NCBI GenBank assembly: GCA_002694985.1
Contig: NZNS01000007.1
Coordinates: 14,029 to 78,028 of the forward strand
DNA: 64,000 nucleotides
Reading direction: 5' to 3'
From: Parvibaculum sp.
GTDB lineage: Bacteria > Pseudomonadota > Alphaproteobacteria > Parvibaculales > Parvibaculaceae
The position numbers and the translations under genes were made by a program. Shown here piece after piece: positions 17,015 through 26,200 of the stretch; positions within the stretch are counted from its first letter, which is position 1, and every line of letters starts with the position of its first letter. Under the pieces are notes generated by a model, which worked only from the letters and a program-made list of their open reading frames with translations, was not told where the DNA came from and made no database searches.

Positions 17015-20000
17015 TTGACCGACACACTTGATCAAAAACCAGCCTCCACTGAACTGACTGGCGGCGCAGGTTTCACATACGAAGACACGGTCGTCGCCTA
17101 TTACCTCGCGCATCTGCTACGGCATGAGCGCGCAGCAGGCCAACCTGGATTCGTCACCAGCGTCGCCGTTCAACGGCAGGGTCACGGCCATCCGATGGAT
17201 GACGTCATCGTCGGGCTCGATGATGCAGGGACAAAAAAGTCGCTCGATCTGCAAGTCAAACGCTCCGTCACGATCAGCGGCACTGACAAGCAATTCAAGG
17301 AAATCGTCGCGGCCGCCGTGAAGACGCAGGGATCCGAAACCTTCGTTAAAGGTTCTGACGCGAGTGGATTTGTCGTCGAGCATGTCACGGAGACGACATT
17401 CCGAAGTCTTTCGCGATTGATTAGAAAGGCAAAGGCGAGCCCCGATATCAAAGACTTCGAAGAATACTTCGCGCCAGCAGGTACAGCGGGAGCTGACGAC
17501 AAGAAATTGCGAGAAGGCTTGCTGACCATGGTCGGCGCAGAAAGTCTGGATGAGGAAGTCGGCTTCTATCGGAGTTTTACCGCGCTCCATCTGGCTGGTC
17601 TGGAAGAAGGCGGGGCGCTGCGCGCCGAGATCGTCAACCGCCTGCAAGAGCTTGTGGCGGACAATCTGGATGGCCAGGACGTCCTCCTTTTTGACCGCCT
17701 TTGCCGTATCGCACGCGAAGGTGCGGCGAACGCAGCCAAATGGACGCGTTCATCCTTGCTCTCTCAACTGCGAGGCTTGGTGCGTCTCAAGGTGGTGCCG
17801 AACTTCAGCGGTGACATCAATCGGTTGAACGTCGCATCGCTCGATGCGCTTGGCGATGTCTCAGAAACCGTCGATGATTTCCATGTCACGCGCGACGGTT
17901 TGCAGACGAAAATCGCACTAGCGCTCCAGAAGCATCGCATTGTTTCCATCGGTGGCCTACCAGGATGCGGCAAGTCGGCGGTGCTGAAACGCTTTGCTGC
18001 CATCGCGGCGAAATCAGGACCGATTTTCTTTCTCAAGAGCGATCGTCTACAAGGAACAAGTTGGACAACGTTTGCGACAGCGCTCGGTCTTCGCCATAGT
18101 CATGCACCCGATCTTCTCGCTGAAATCGGTGCTACGGGTACACCCGTCCTATTCATCGATGGAATCGACCGTATCCGGCCAGATCAACGACACATCATTA
18201 CGGACCTGATCCGTGCCATTGAGTCCGAACCCAGTCTCCAGCACTGGAAAGTTCTCGCCAGCTCGCGCGACCAAGGTCTCGAAGCCTACCGGGCTTGGTT
18301 TCCTCAGTCCATTTATTCCGAAATGGGTATGGGTAGTGTTTCGGTAAGCGGGTTCTCCGACGATGAGGCGGAGCTTCTTGCCAAATCGAAGCCCAACCTC
18401 CGCAGCCTTCTTTTCAGTCCCAGCTCAGCTGTGGAGCAGATCGCTCGCCGCCCATTTTTTGCGGCAGTGCTCGCCAACGCTCTTCCGCAAGATGCCAAGC
18501 CGCAAACCGAAGTTGACTTGATTAACGCCTGGTGGTTACGCGCTGGGCACGACGCGATGCCAGAAACGGTACCGCAACGTCAGCGTGCACTCGTCGACCT
18601 TGCCGAACAGGGCGTGCGTAATCTCGGCAAGGGAATCTCTGTCCGAGACCTCAAGCCGGAGACCGTCGAACATCTGGTGGCGCTTCAGGCCGACCACATT
18701 TTGCGTACTGAGCGCGGCGGCGCGATCGTTTCCTTTACCCACGACATTTTCTTTGAGTGGGTCTTCTTCCGCTTGCTTATCGACCTGGGCGACAAATGGC
18801 CTTCAGCGCTTGTCGCCGCAGGCGAGCCACCGCTGCTCGGTCGCGTGGTAGGCTTGCTCGCGCAAGACGCGCTTGCCGAAACGGGTCGATGGACAGCGGG
18901 TTACGCCGAGCTTGAGAGCTCTTCTCTTCGTGCCCAATGGCGGCGCGAATGGCTCACAGCCCCACCTTTTACGAACGCGTTTGAGAATGCCATCGACGAG
19001 TTCACGCAACGCGTCGAGGCGAATGATTTTGTCCTATGCGAAAAATTGCTGGTGTGGTTTCAGGCTCAGCATACCGTACCAAGCCCCATCATCATGCAAA
19101 GAGCTATCAAGATCGACGGTATGGACCCTGTTCGCGTGGCCGACCTCCTCGGATGGCCGTCCGACGGAGTGGCGTGGGGACGTCTGATTGACTGGATCAT
19201 CGCGCGCCAGCAGACGCTACCGGCACGTCTTGTTCCGCAGGCGCTCGAAGTCTTTAGCGTGTGGCAGAATCCTCTCGCAGACTTCAAGAACAAGCGTTCG
19301 AAGAGTGTTCTTGCCACATGCAGTGCATGGCTGATCGATCTCGAAGCCGAAATTTACGCCGAGGGCTATCCGCGCGCTCGCGGAAAATGGGACGTGCTCG
19401 GCAGTGAAGCGCAGGAGAGTCTCGCAACGGGGCTGCGTAGCATCATCCTTCGCTCGGCCCGTGGCTATCCTGAGTTCGCTATCGCTCTTTTCGAACGCGC
19501 TGCAAGCAACGAGCGCATGCTGCGGTCCGCATTCGACGATTTCATGGGCTTCACACCAATTATGGCGGAAGTCGCGCCGGAGATGGTTGAAAGGGTCGCT
19601 GAAGTAAAGTTTTTGCAAGAGCTGCCGCAGGATGCGTATGACCGCCTACGTCGCGAGGAAGCTGAGGAGGCCAAATGGCGAGAAGAAACCAGGGCGATCC
19701 CGAAGGGAAAACGCACTCGCCAACAGAATATGGTGCTTTCATCACCGCACTTTCCGCCGAGTATGTCCGATTTCAGATTGGATAACGTCGGCCTCGATGC
19801 CCACAACCACTACTTCCATCCTCCATCTGCGTTGCACGAACCATTCGCCAGTTTGCTTACGAAAAGCCCCGTTGTCGGCCTTCGCCTAATCACCAAGCTT
19901 ACAAACCATGCAACTACTGGCTGGCGTCAAATCCATAAGTTTCGCCGTCGCGAACGCGGCACGCCGATTCCCGTCGTGCTGGAGTTCCCATGGGGTCGGC

Positions 20001-21640
20001 AGGAGTTCTGGGGAGATTGGCACGTCTTTGGCTGGGGCCTTGGAATGTTGGGTTCCGAACTCCTCCAGTGCGCCTATCTTTCGCTCTCTTATTGGGCGTT
20101 CAAGGAGATCGAGAAAGGGCGCTCCACGAGCGACATGATTCAGCAAATACTTAAAGGCAGCATATGTTACGCATCTCTAGGGCTTTGCTTGCGCCTCGCC
20201 ATCGAGACGTTCGAAGTTTCGGAAACCACGCTGCCCATCGTCACATGCCAGCGCCTCTGGGACCATGACTTCGCGCGCCTCGTTCAAGAGCCGCACAAGG
20301 ACATCGACATTTTTGGGCTCGGCTTCCTCACGCAATTGAAAGGTGAGAAAGCTAAGGCGAAGGCTTTTCTAGAAAGACGTGAATATCGCAAGCGCGATGT
20401 GCGTGAACTCGCGATGCGATTTGCGATCGGCAATGAACCAAGCTTGCGTGATCGGTTCAAGAAGGTGCTTGAGGCGTTTCCCGAAAACCTTCCGTATATC
20501 GTCGAAGAGGAACGCGAATATCCGGAACGAACGAGAGATTTGAAGGAGAAAGCGGAGCTCTGGTCCGGTCTCGGCAATATCGAGAATTACCGGCGGTACG
20601 AAGCGAAAGGCGATCAAATCGCCATTGGGTATGAAGCGCCGAAGCCACTGCCTGATGCGACGCAAGAACGAACTGCTACGGCCATAGAATCGTTGAACCA
20701 GCAGTACGCTCTCACTTGGGCCCTCAAATTCTTGAATGAGGGTAAGCCTGCCGAGGGCTGGACGTTGGCAAACGCCATCGCATTCGCCAAAAAGCACGAC
20801 ATCGATGGCCTGTTCGATGAGCGCGCTGATGTCGGTCCCCACACGATCCAAAGCGGCGTTTCCGCTATCGCCGCATGCGCTATCCGATTTGGTGAGAGCG
20901 ATTCACCGGATAAGCCGTGGGCGTGGAACGTAATGGAACGCGTTCTGAAAATGCGTGAACCCAGCGATTTCTATGGATCGAAAATTCCGTGGCATCCTTC
21001 TTTCCACCTCATTTCCGCGCTTTTCCATGACCGCAAGAGCGGCGCTCCCCGTTTGGAATCCTCTGCCAGCCTGGTCCAGCTTGCGAGTCATCCGAATGAA
21101 GATGTGCAGATCATGGCTTTCCAGGCCCTCTTTATGGACCCGGACCCGCACGTGAAGTGGGTTGCCGCGCACTTCGCGTTCGATCTCGCGCACCGCATCG
21201 ATCCGATCCGGAATGAAGAGACCTTCGAGCGTGACGACACAGCAGATCGAGAGGCACGCGAAGCAGCGCTCACAAAGGCATTGCATGCCCTCGGTGTCGA
21301 ATCCAAGGACGACTTTGAGCCTCTGCCGCCTGCGTGGGTGACGGCATCCAAGCGGAACAGAGGTGCGGAGGACTACTGGACCGATCCCGAGCGCTCCTTC
21401 GACGGTCAATACGCCGCCAAGATTTTCGCACACTTTCCGCTTGAAGAGTGGTGCCGGTCAGATGTTTACCGCCCGAAAATCCAGCCGCTTCTGGTCGCTC
21501 TCGCGCGCTGGACCGCCGAGCGGTTGATGCCACCGTGGGACGACGGAAAGACGCGCCGAGACAAAGAGACGAATCTTTTCGAATGGGACCGGACCTTGGG
21601 CACGATGCTTGCCCGTGCATTGCCGTTTTTCGATCTGTAA
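17015..21640 (+). CDS. Giant STAND-type NTPase with N-terminal Cap4-like nuclease domain (Avs-like), probably truncated
   Basis: 1541 residues from a TTG at 17015. Residues about 15-200 look like a Cap4/DUF4297-type PD-(D/E)xK nuclease: GAGFTYEDTVVAYYLAHLL, D62-D63 in HPMDDVIVGLDD, and QVK at 80-82. A STAND/NACHT-like ATPase follows, with Walker A GLPGCGKSAVLK near 313 and Walker B VLFIDGIDRI near 378, then LQHWKVLASSRDQG like the sensor strand. About 900 residues of helical repeats make the C-terminus. This layout is that of Avs antiphage proteins, which bind a conserved phage protein through the repeats, oligomerise and cut DNA. The TAA at 21638 is followed by 226 more codons in the same frame, so the gene may be interrupted. 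Confidence 0.8.
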   Translation: MTDTLDQKPASTELTGGAGFTYEDTVVAYYLAHLLRHERAAGQPGFVTSVAVQRQGHGHPMDDVIVGLDDAGTKKSLDLQVKRSVTISGTDKQFKEIVAAAVKTQGSETFVKGSDASGFVVEHVTETTFRSLSRLIRKAKASPDIKDFEEYFAPAGTAGADDKKLREGLLTMVGAESLDEEVGFYRSFTALHLAGLEEGGALRAEIVNRLQELVADNLDGQDVLLFDRLCRIAREGAANAAKWTRSSLLSQLRGLVRLKVVPNFSGDINRLNVASLDALGDVSETVDDFHVTRDGLQTKIALALQKHRIVSIGGLPGCGKSAVLKRFAAIAAKSGPIFFLKSDRLQGTSWTTFATALGLRHSHAPDLLAEIGATGTPVLFIDGIDRIRPDQRHIITDLIRAIESEPSLQHWKVLASSRDQGLEAYRAWFPQSIYSEMGMGSVSVSGFSDDEAELLAKSKPNLRSLLFSPSSAVEQIARRPFFAAVLANALPQDAKPQTEVDLINAWWLRAGHDAMPETVPQRQRALVDLAEQGVRNLGKGISVRDLKPETVEHLVALQADHILRTERGGAIVSFTHDIFFEWVFFRLLIDLGDKWPSALVAAGEPPLLGRVVGLLAQDALAETGRWTAGYAELESSSLRAQWRREWLTAPPFTNAFENAIDEFTQRVEANDFVLCEKLLVWFQAQHTVPSPIIMQRAIKIDGMDPVRVADLLGWPSDGVAWGRLIDWIIARQQTLPARLVPQALEVFSVWQNPLADFKNKRSKSVLATCSAWLIDLEAEIYAEGYPRARGKWDVLGSEAQESLATGLRSIILRSARGYPEFAIALFERAASNERMLRSAFDDFMGFTPIMAEVAPEMVERVAEVKFLQELPQDAYDRLRREEAEEAKWREETRAIPKGKRTRQQNMVLSSPHFPPSMSDFRLDNVGLDAHNHYFHPPSALHEPFASLLTKSPVVGLRLITKLTNHATTGWRQIHKFRRRERGTPIPVVLEFPWGRQEFWGDWHVFGWGLGMLGSELLQCAYLSLSYWAFKEIEKGRSTSDMIQQILKGSICYASLGLCLRLAIETFEVSETTLPIVTCQRLWDHDFARLVQEPHKDIDIFGLGFLTQLKGEKAKAKAFLERREYRKRDVRELAMRFAIGNEPSLRDRFKKVLEAFPENLPYIVEEEREYPERTRDLKEKAELWSGLGNIENYRRYEAKGDQIAIGYEAPKPLPDATQERTATAIESLNQQYALTWALKFLNEGKPAEGWTLANAIAFAKKHDIDGLFDERADVGPHTIQSGVSAIAACAIRFGESDSPDKPWAWNVMERVLKMREPSDFYGSKIPWHPSFHLISALFHDRKSGAPRLESSASLVQLASHPNEDVQIMAFQALFMDPDPHVKWVAAHFAFDLAHRIDPIRNEETFERDDTADREAREAALTKALHALGVESKDDFEPLPPAWVTASKRNRGAEDYWTDPERSFDGQYAAKIFAHFPLEEWCRSDVYRPKIQPLLVALARWTAERLMPPWDDGKTRRDKETNLFEWDRTLGTMLARALPFFDL

Positions 21641-22321
21641 TGGGTTCGCGACAATTTCTTCAAGCCGTTCTCTCGGGACGACGAGGAGGCATTGCGCGTA
21701 CTTGCGCAATTCGCGGAGAGCATCGTTACCCGCCACGTCCTCGACGCCGAAGACATCCCCGAAAATGCACTACCAATTCTCGACGACTGTGTGCAACGGG
21801 TCATTACCGATAGGGTATTTGATCCGAACGGCTATCGTGCGGGCGAAATCCATGGGTTCGATATGCCGGAGCTTGTTAGAACGCTATTGTTTGTGAATAT
21901 CGATGCCGAATGTCCGGGTGCTGCACGGTTCGTCAATGGCGATTGGACTGATATCGCGATCATAATGCCTCTGGTGACGAAGCTCGTTAGAGCGAGCGGA
22001 TGGTCAACTTACGTTATGAAAAACTTTTTAACCTTGTGCGAGCGTGCAGCGTCGTCTTATCCGATCGATGCTTTTATCGAACAAGCTACCTCAGCTCTGG
22101 ACTCAACCGAATACGCAAAAGGAAGTTGGGTGGGAACGTCACTGCCCGCGAGGCTCGCCGCGGTTGTCCAGCGACTAGCCGAAGCAAATTATCCTCTTGA
22201 AGTAAATCGCGCGCGGAGACTGCTAAGGATCCTCGACGCGTTGATAGACCTCGGTGACCGGCGCAGCGCAGCGCTTGAACAGGATGAAGCATTTCGCCGT
22301 GTTCAGGGCCTAGCTACTTGA
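21641..22321 (+). pseudogene. In-frame continuation of the STAND NTPase beyond the TAA stop
   Basis: Reading on past the TAA at 21638-21640 in the same frame gives WVRDNFFKPFSRDDEEALRV and then about 206 more residues to a stop at 22321. The text joins smoothly to the helical style of the preceding C-terminus (GTMLARALPFFDL then WVRDNFF). The first ATG in the continuation is missing; a GTG-type or internal start near 21692 (MRVLAQFAES) could make a separate 209-residue protein. The simplest reading is one ancestral protein of about 1768 residues with a single nonsense change (for example CAA or GAA to TAA). A sequencing error, readthrough or a true split are alternatives. Confidence 0.7.
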
Positions 22322-23103
22322 TTGGAGCTTTTCCCGGCGCTGGCTCCCTTCGCAAGTGACAGTGACCTGAATCGGGCATGAGCCCGCACGCGGCGCCGGG
22401 TGTTCCTTTAACCTGAAAGACAAGTCGATGGTCGAAACGATGCCAGTGAGTGTCTGCTTCTGGCGCGAGGCGCCCGATTGTCTCTTGAGAAAGGTTCGCG
22501 GGCGAATGCCTTTCATGGAACTCCGGGGTCGTGAGAAGAAAGAGGAGCGGAGGCTCGATACGACGCCCGAAGTCGCACCGATTCGGCAAGCGCCCGTGAC
22601 TTAACTTATCTTCGTTCTCATTCCGCAGTTGGACAATAAGATCTCGCGCTGGAGGAATGAGCCCGGCCTAACAACTTTCAATGTGTTGGTGAGGTATTTT
22701 CTGTCGCCAGAATGGCGACTGTACCGAACAAGCTCGTTAAGCGATTGTCTCGCGACGGCAGACGTCGGGATCGCGATGGATCGGCGTCGGCATCGCCATC
22801 GAAACGGCGCTGACAATTCGGGCGACGACTTTAGGCCAGACACAACGGCCTGCAGAAGTAGCGTTGCGAAACATTGAGCAGAACTCTTTTATTTTCCTGT
22901 AGCATCGCAGACCTATCTATCGCCGCACGCCTTCTTCATCCGCTGATAGGCTTGCTGCAGTTGCCTATGATCGTGTCGGCGGCCATGAGCCTCTCCTTGA
23001 TAGCCCTTTCGATATCCGCGGCCGCATACGCGCTTCCCTCCCGCCATGTAGAATTATGCTGTGAGACTACACACTACTTTTAGGAGAAGGTCGGCTGACG
23101 AGA
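22322..23103. other. Gene-poor spacer of 782 bases
   Basis: No supported gene. Small frames exist: a plus-strand 58-codon frame from 22428 (MVETMPVSVCFW...) and a minus-strand frame 22314-22589 with the stretch DTHWHRFDHRLVFQVKG that looks protein-like, but neither has a recognisable family or ribosome site. A hydrophobic plus-strand frame at 22874-23083 is also unsupported. The region is a junction between the defence island and the metal-resistance genes, and may contain decayed genes. Confidence 0.4.
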
Positions 23104-23754
23104 TCAGGCCTGCGCGCGCCTTCCCGTCTCTTCGTGTGAACTTTTCCGCAGCTCGCCTAGTGCCTGCCGGAACACGGCCCATGCGCCTTGAAGGGCGAGC
23201 GCGGACATGATCGCGGCGACCGAAAGATCCGGCCAGGCCGTTCCCGTGCCGAAGACCCCGAACGCGGCCAGGAGCACCGCGCAATTGCCGAGGACGTCAT
23301 TGCGTGAGCAGAGCCAGACAGAGCGCATGTTGCTGTCGCCCGATCTGTGCCGCCAGAGCAGCGCAAAGACGGCTACATTGGCGGTGAGCGCCACAGCTCC
23401 GACGGCGCCCATCGTCATTGCTTCCGGCGCGGCGCCATAGGCGATGTGCCAGAAGGTCGAGCCGATGACCCAAAATCCGAGCAGCGCCATCGCCGCGCCT
23501 TTCGCGAGTGCCGCTTTTGCGCGGACGGATAGCGACATACCGAGTACGAACAGGCTGATGGCATAGGTCGCCGTGTCGCCCAGAAAATCGAGTGCATCGG
23601 CCTGGAGCGAGACGGAATTCGCTGCGAGGCCAGCGAGCATCTCGATGGCGAACATGAATCCGTTGATGAGGAGAGCTGCCCACAGGACACGCCGGTAGGC
23701 GGTGTCGCGCAGCTGCGCTTCGGAAGCTTCGTGTTCGCAGCACTGCTCGCTCAT
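23104..23754 (-). CDS. Cation diffusion facilitator family metal exporter
   Basis: About 216 residues starting MSEQCCEHEASEAQLRDTAY, with six predicted membrane helices. The first helices carry LLINGFMFAIEMLAGLAANS and ADALDFLGDTATYAISL, the acidic DxxxD-type metal site of CDF transporters. It lacks the long C-terminal cytoplasmic domain of CzcD/YiiP; short forms like this are usually annotated as cation transporters. CDF proteins export Zn, Cd or Co from the cytosol in exchange for protons. The CC pair and histidine at the N-terminus could bind metal. It is divergent from a MerR regulator, and the shared promoter has MerR-type geometry, so metal-induced expression is expected. Confidence 0.87.
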   Translation of the reverse strand: MSEQCCEHEASEAQLRDTAYRRVLWAALLINGFMFAIEMLAGLAANSVSLQADALDFLGDTATYAISLFVLGMSLSVRAKAALAKGAAMALLGFWVIGSTFWHIAYGAAPEAMTMGAVGAVALTANVAVFALLWRHRSGDSNMRSVWLCSRNDVLGNCAVLLAAFGVFGTGTAWPDLSVAAIMSALALQGAWAVFRQALGELRKSSHEETGRRAQA

Positions 23755-23786
23755 TGTCGGCCTCGCATAGATCATTCAAGACGACT

Positions 23787-23817
23787 AAGATAGTGTCTAT
23801 AGTAACTATAGGGTCAA
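23787..23817 (-). promoter_or_regulatory. MerR-type promoter and operator for the CDF exporter
   Basis: Read on the minus strand, -35 TTGACC (23817-23812) and -10 TATCTT (23792-23787) are separated by 19 bases instead of the usual 17. The spacer contains the dyad CTATAG-TTA-CTATAG. The over-long spacer with a centred palindrome is the hallmark of MerR-family activated promoters: the regulator twists the DNA when it binds metal. The MerR gene itself starts at 23822 in the opposite direction. Confidence 0.85.
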
Positions 23818-23821
23818 GTCC

Positions 23822-24268
23822 ATGAGCAATGGAACCAGCATCGGCGACCTGGCGAAGGCGACGGGCACGAAGGTCGTAACCATCCGCTATTACGAAAAGA
23901 TCGGTCTTCTGCCGGAGCCGCCCAGAACGCGCGGCAACTACCGCATCTATGAAGCGCTTCACCGCGAGCGCCTGCATTTCATCCGCCGCTGCCGTGACCT
24001 CGGCTTCACACTGGAACAGGTGCGGGAGTTGCTCGATCTCTCAAAAAGGACGGACAAGGACTGTGCGGCGGTGGACAGGCTTGCGCTCGATCACCTCGCG
24101 GAAATCGAGCGCAAGATTGCAGATTTGAAGCGGCTGGAGAAGGAGTTGCGGCGCCTCAGTGAATGTTGCCAAGGCGGCCGCATTGGCGATTGCCGGATTA
24201 TCGAGACACTGTCACACCATGAATATAGGTCTCTTCCAAACGCACGCAATGCAATGAAGGATGGGTGA
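23822..24268 (+). CDS. MerR-family metal-responsive transcriptional regulator (CadR/PbrR/ZntR-like)
   Basis: A 148-residue regulator. The N-terminal MerR helix-turn-helix reads IGDLAKATGTKVVTIRYYEK and continues through PPRTRGNYRIYEALHRERL. A dimerisation coiled coil spans about 80-118. The metal site is carried by C79 or so (DKDCAAVDRL) and by the CCQGGRIGDCR loop at about 120-130, as in Cd/Pb/Zn sensors. It should repress and then activate the divergent CDF exporter promoter at 23787-23817 in response to a divalent metal. Length and motifs are standard; which metal it senses cannot be read from sequence. Confidence 0.92.
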   Translation: MSNGTSIGDLAKATGTKVVTIRYYEKIGLLPEPPRTRGNYRIYEALHRERLHFIRRCRDLGFTLEQVRELLDLSKRTDKDCAAVDRLALDHLAEIERKIADLKRLEKELRRLSECCQGGRIGDCRIIETLSHHEYRSLPNARNAMKDG

Positions 24269-24319
24269 TGTTCCCATCACATAGGGTGCAGCCCAACCAT
24301 CTTCCGGCTTGCGTAGGTA

Positions 24320-24952
24320 TCAGATCCAACGTCGTACCTTACGACAATAGATTCGATATTCGTCACCGAGATCCTCGTTAAGAACACGTTCTTCGATGAG
24401 AACTTGAAGATGAACCGCAACAATCAGCACCAGCAAAAGGGAGAGCGTGACGAAGTTCGGCGAAGCAAGAAGCAGTCCGGCAAAGAGCAGGACCTGTCCG
24501 ACGAAAACAGGGTTGCGAGAGAAAGCAAATGGCCCCGTTTGAACAATGCGGCCCAATTCCCCTGCGACCGCCCCTATCCTCCAGGAGCGCCCCATATGAA
24601 CTTGTGAGTAAAACGCCAAGCTACTTCCCGCGATAGCCAAAACAGAGCCGATAAGATTGCTCACCGGCCCTTCGAACGCAGCTTGGATTGGATCTGTAGC
24701 CTCTCTGTCCGCGAGCAGGACCACAATGCTATAGACGGCGGCCCCGACAAACGAGATGCGGAACAAGAAGGCAGGAAGCACCTGTTGCTTCACTCCCTTT
24801 CCGAAAAGCCAAACCGATCGGCCTGATGCATGGGCCGTTCGCAAGGTGAGAATCAGGAAAAGCGTGATGTAGGCGAGTACACTCAAAGCCGAGATGATTT
24901 CAACCATAAGCCAAACAGCCTCCAAACCGCTCGTCGTGGTGCCGTGCTTCAT
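24320..24952 (-). CDS. Isoprenylcysteine methyltransferase-like (ICMT/PEMT family) membrane protein
   Basis: About 210 residues with five or so membrane helices. The C-terminal core has the methyltransferase signature GPFAFSRNPVFVGQVLLFAG and the closing segment IEERVLNEDLGDEYRIYCRKVRRWI, which is diagnostic of the ICMT/NnrU-like superfamily that uses SAM. Prokaryotic members often sit beside metal-resistance genes, but their substrate is unknown. I take the ATG at 24952; a GTG two codons upstream is also in frame. A sequence like the MerR operator lies just upstream (24960-24980), so it may be controlled by the same regulator. Confidence 0.85.
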   Translation of the reverse strand: MKHGTTTSGLEAVWLMVEIISALSVLAYITLFLILTLRTAHASGRSVWLFGKGVKQQVLPAFLFRISFVGAAVYSIVVLLADREATDPIQAAFEGPVSNLIGSVLAIAGSSLAFYSQVHMGRSWRIGAVAGELGRIVQTGPFAFSRNPVFVGQVLLFAGLLLASPNFVTLSLLLVLIVAVHLQVLIEERVLNEDLGDEYRIYCRKVRRWI

Positions 24953-24959
24953 GTGCACC

Positions 24960-24980
24960 CCACAGTAGCTATAGGGTCAA
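24960..24980 (-). promoter_or_regulatory. Second MerR-like operator half site
   Basis: On the minus strand TTGACCCTATAGCTACTGTG repeats the start of the CDF promoter (TTGACCCTATAGTTACTATA), with a damaged right arm. A -10 element 19 bases downstream would overlap the start of the ICMT-like gene, so it may be a decayed or leaderless version. The shared 13 bases TTGACCCTATAGN are unlikely to be chance in this GC-rich DNA. Confidence 0.55.
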
Positions 24981-25107
24981 GGCTGTCTCGATCGGCAATT
25001 TGCAGGTCGGCAACAAACGCTACCGCATTGTTTGTGCAAATCACCAACGCGCGCGGTCAATGTCACTGAAAATAACTCGTGGCACGGCGAATGGATATCC
25101 ATTGCTG

Positions 25108-26067
25108 CTATGGCCGAAATGGCAGTCGTGATATCCACCGCACATAGACAAGCTCACTAATCAGTTCGATCAAGGTCTGGGTGACCACGACTGCCGGAAC
25201 GAGCGGGGAACCGCCCGGAATAGCAAACGCCAGCGGAAGGATGACGAGAGAATTCCGCGTGGCAGCACTGAAAGCCACAGCACGCGCGCCACCAACTGCA
25301 AGGCGGCTGGCTCGTGCGATGAACCAACCCAGCACCGGCGCAACGGCAGCATAAACCAGGTAAATCGGTGCCGCTGTCAGTGCTGCGCCCGCGGCTTCCC
25401 CGACACGAGGGATAACCCCCGCCAGAACAAGGAAGAGGACAAAGCCCGTCGCCGGCACCGGGAGCAGGCCAAGAGCCGCCAGCACCTGTTCGCCGTTCAT
25501 TGCTCTAACCGCGCCAAACTGGACCACCGCGGCAAGCAGCAGCGGTCCTACGATCAGCCACAGGAACGCATAAATGAACGGTTCCAGACGGACAAGACTT
25601 GATGCATCCGTACCAAGCAGTACCCGCAGATAGACTGGCAGCAAGACCATTTGCAACAGCAGCAGCGCGGGCGTGGCCGCCAGCAGCATCTTGGCATCTC
25701 CGCGTCCCAGGTGCGTAAACGTCACCACATAATCCACGCATGGGGTGAGAAGTACGAGCAAGACCGCCAATCTCAACATCGGATCGTCGGGCAGGAACTG
25801 TACGAGAATTGCAGTCAGCAATGGCATGACCACAAAGTTGGTTACAAGGAGCGCACCGAGAAAGCGGACGTTGCGCAGGGCCACTCCGAATTCGCCCAAG
25901 GGCACCTGAAGGAATGTGACGAATAGCATGAACGCAAGCGCCGGATTGACTCCGGCTTCGAGTGCGTTCACAGCCGGCACACTAAACCCGGCAACTGCTC
26001 CAATAAGGATCGCTCCCAGATAGATCGCGACCTGCCGCTCCTCAAGGCCAACTCGAATACGCTCCAC
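25108..26067 (-). CDS. ACR3/BASS-family transporter, probable arsenite exporter
   Basis: About 319 residues and ten membrane helices of the bile acid:sodium symporter superfamily. The segment LLTPCVDYVVTFTHLGRGD carries the conserved cysteine that in ACR3 transporters is needed for arsenite export. The GTG at 26067 (VERIRVGLEERQVAIYLGA) matches where homologues begin; the ATG at 26148 would add an atypical 27-residue leader. It should extrude arsenite or antimonite, or possibly another anion, using proton motive force. No arsR, arsC or arsH is adjacent, which is unusual for an ars gene, and it lies alone between the ICMT-like gene and czcA. Confidence 0.82.
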   Translation of the reverse strand: MERIRVGLEERQVAIYLGAILIGAVAGFSVPAVNALEAGVNPALAFMLFVTFLQVPLGEFGVALRNVRFLGALLVTNFVVMPLLTAILVQFLPDDPMLRLAVLLVLLTPCVDYVVTFTHLGRGDAKMLLAATPALLLLQMVLLPVYLRVLLGTDASSLVRLEPFIYAFLWLIVGPLLLAAVVQFGAVRAMNGEQVLAALGLLPVPATGFVLFLVLAGVIPRVGEAAGAALTAAPIYLVYAAVAPVLGWFIARASRLAVGGARAVAFSAATRNSLVILPLAFAIPGGSPLVPAVVVTQTLIELISELVYVRWISRLPFRP

Positions 26068-26200
26068 TCGCAGCCCCTTCGTAGCACTTTGAAGTTGTTG
26101 GCCTCCATACCCTACATCGCGCGCAAACGAAGCGACTGGTAAAATCACAACTTTCCTGGATACTTCGACCGCACGTTTTCAGTTAGCTCGCTGAATAGCT

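Noticed and set aside
22874..23083. Small membrane protein of 69 residues
   Set aside because: Hydrophobic but without ribosome site or family resemblance, in a gene-poor junction region.
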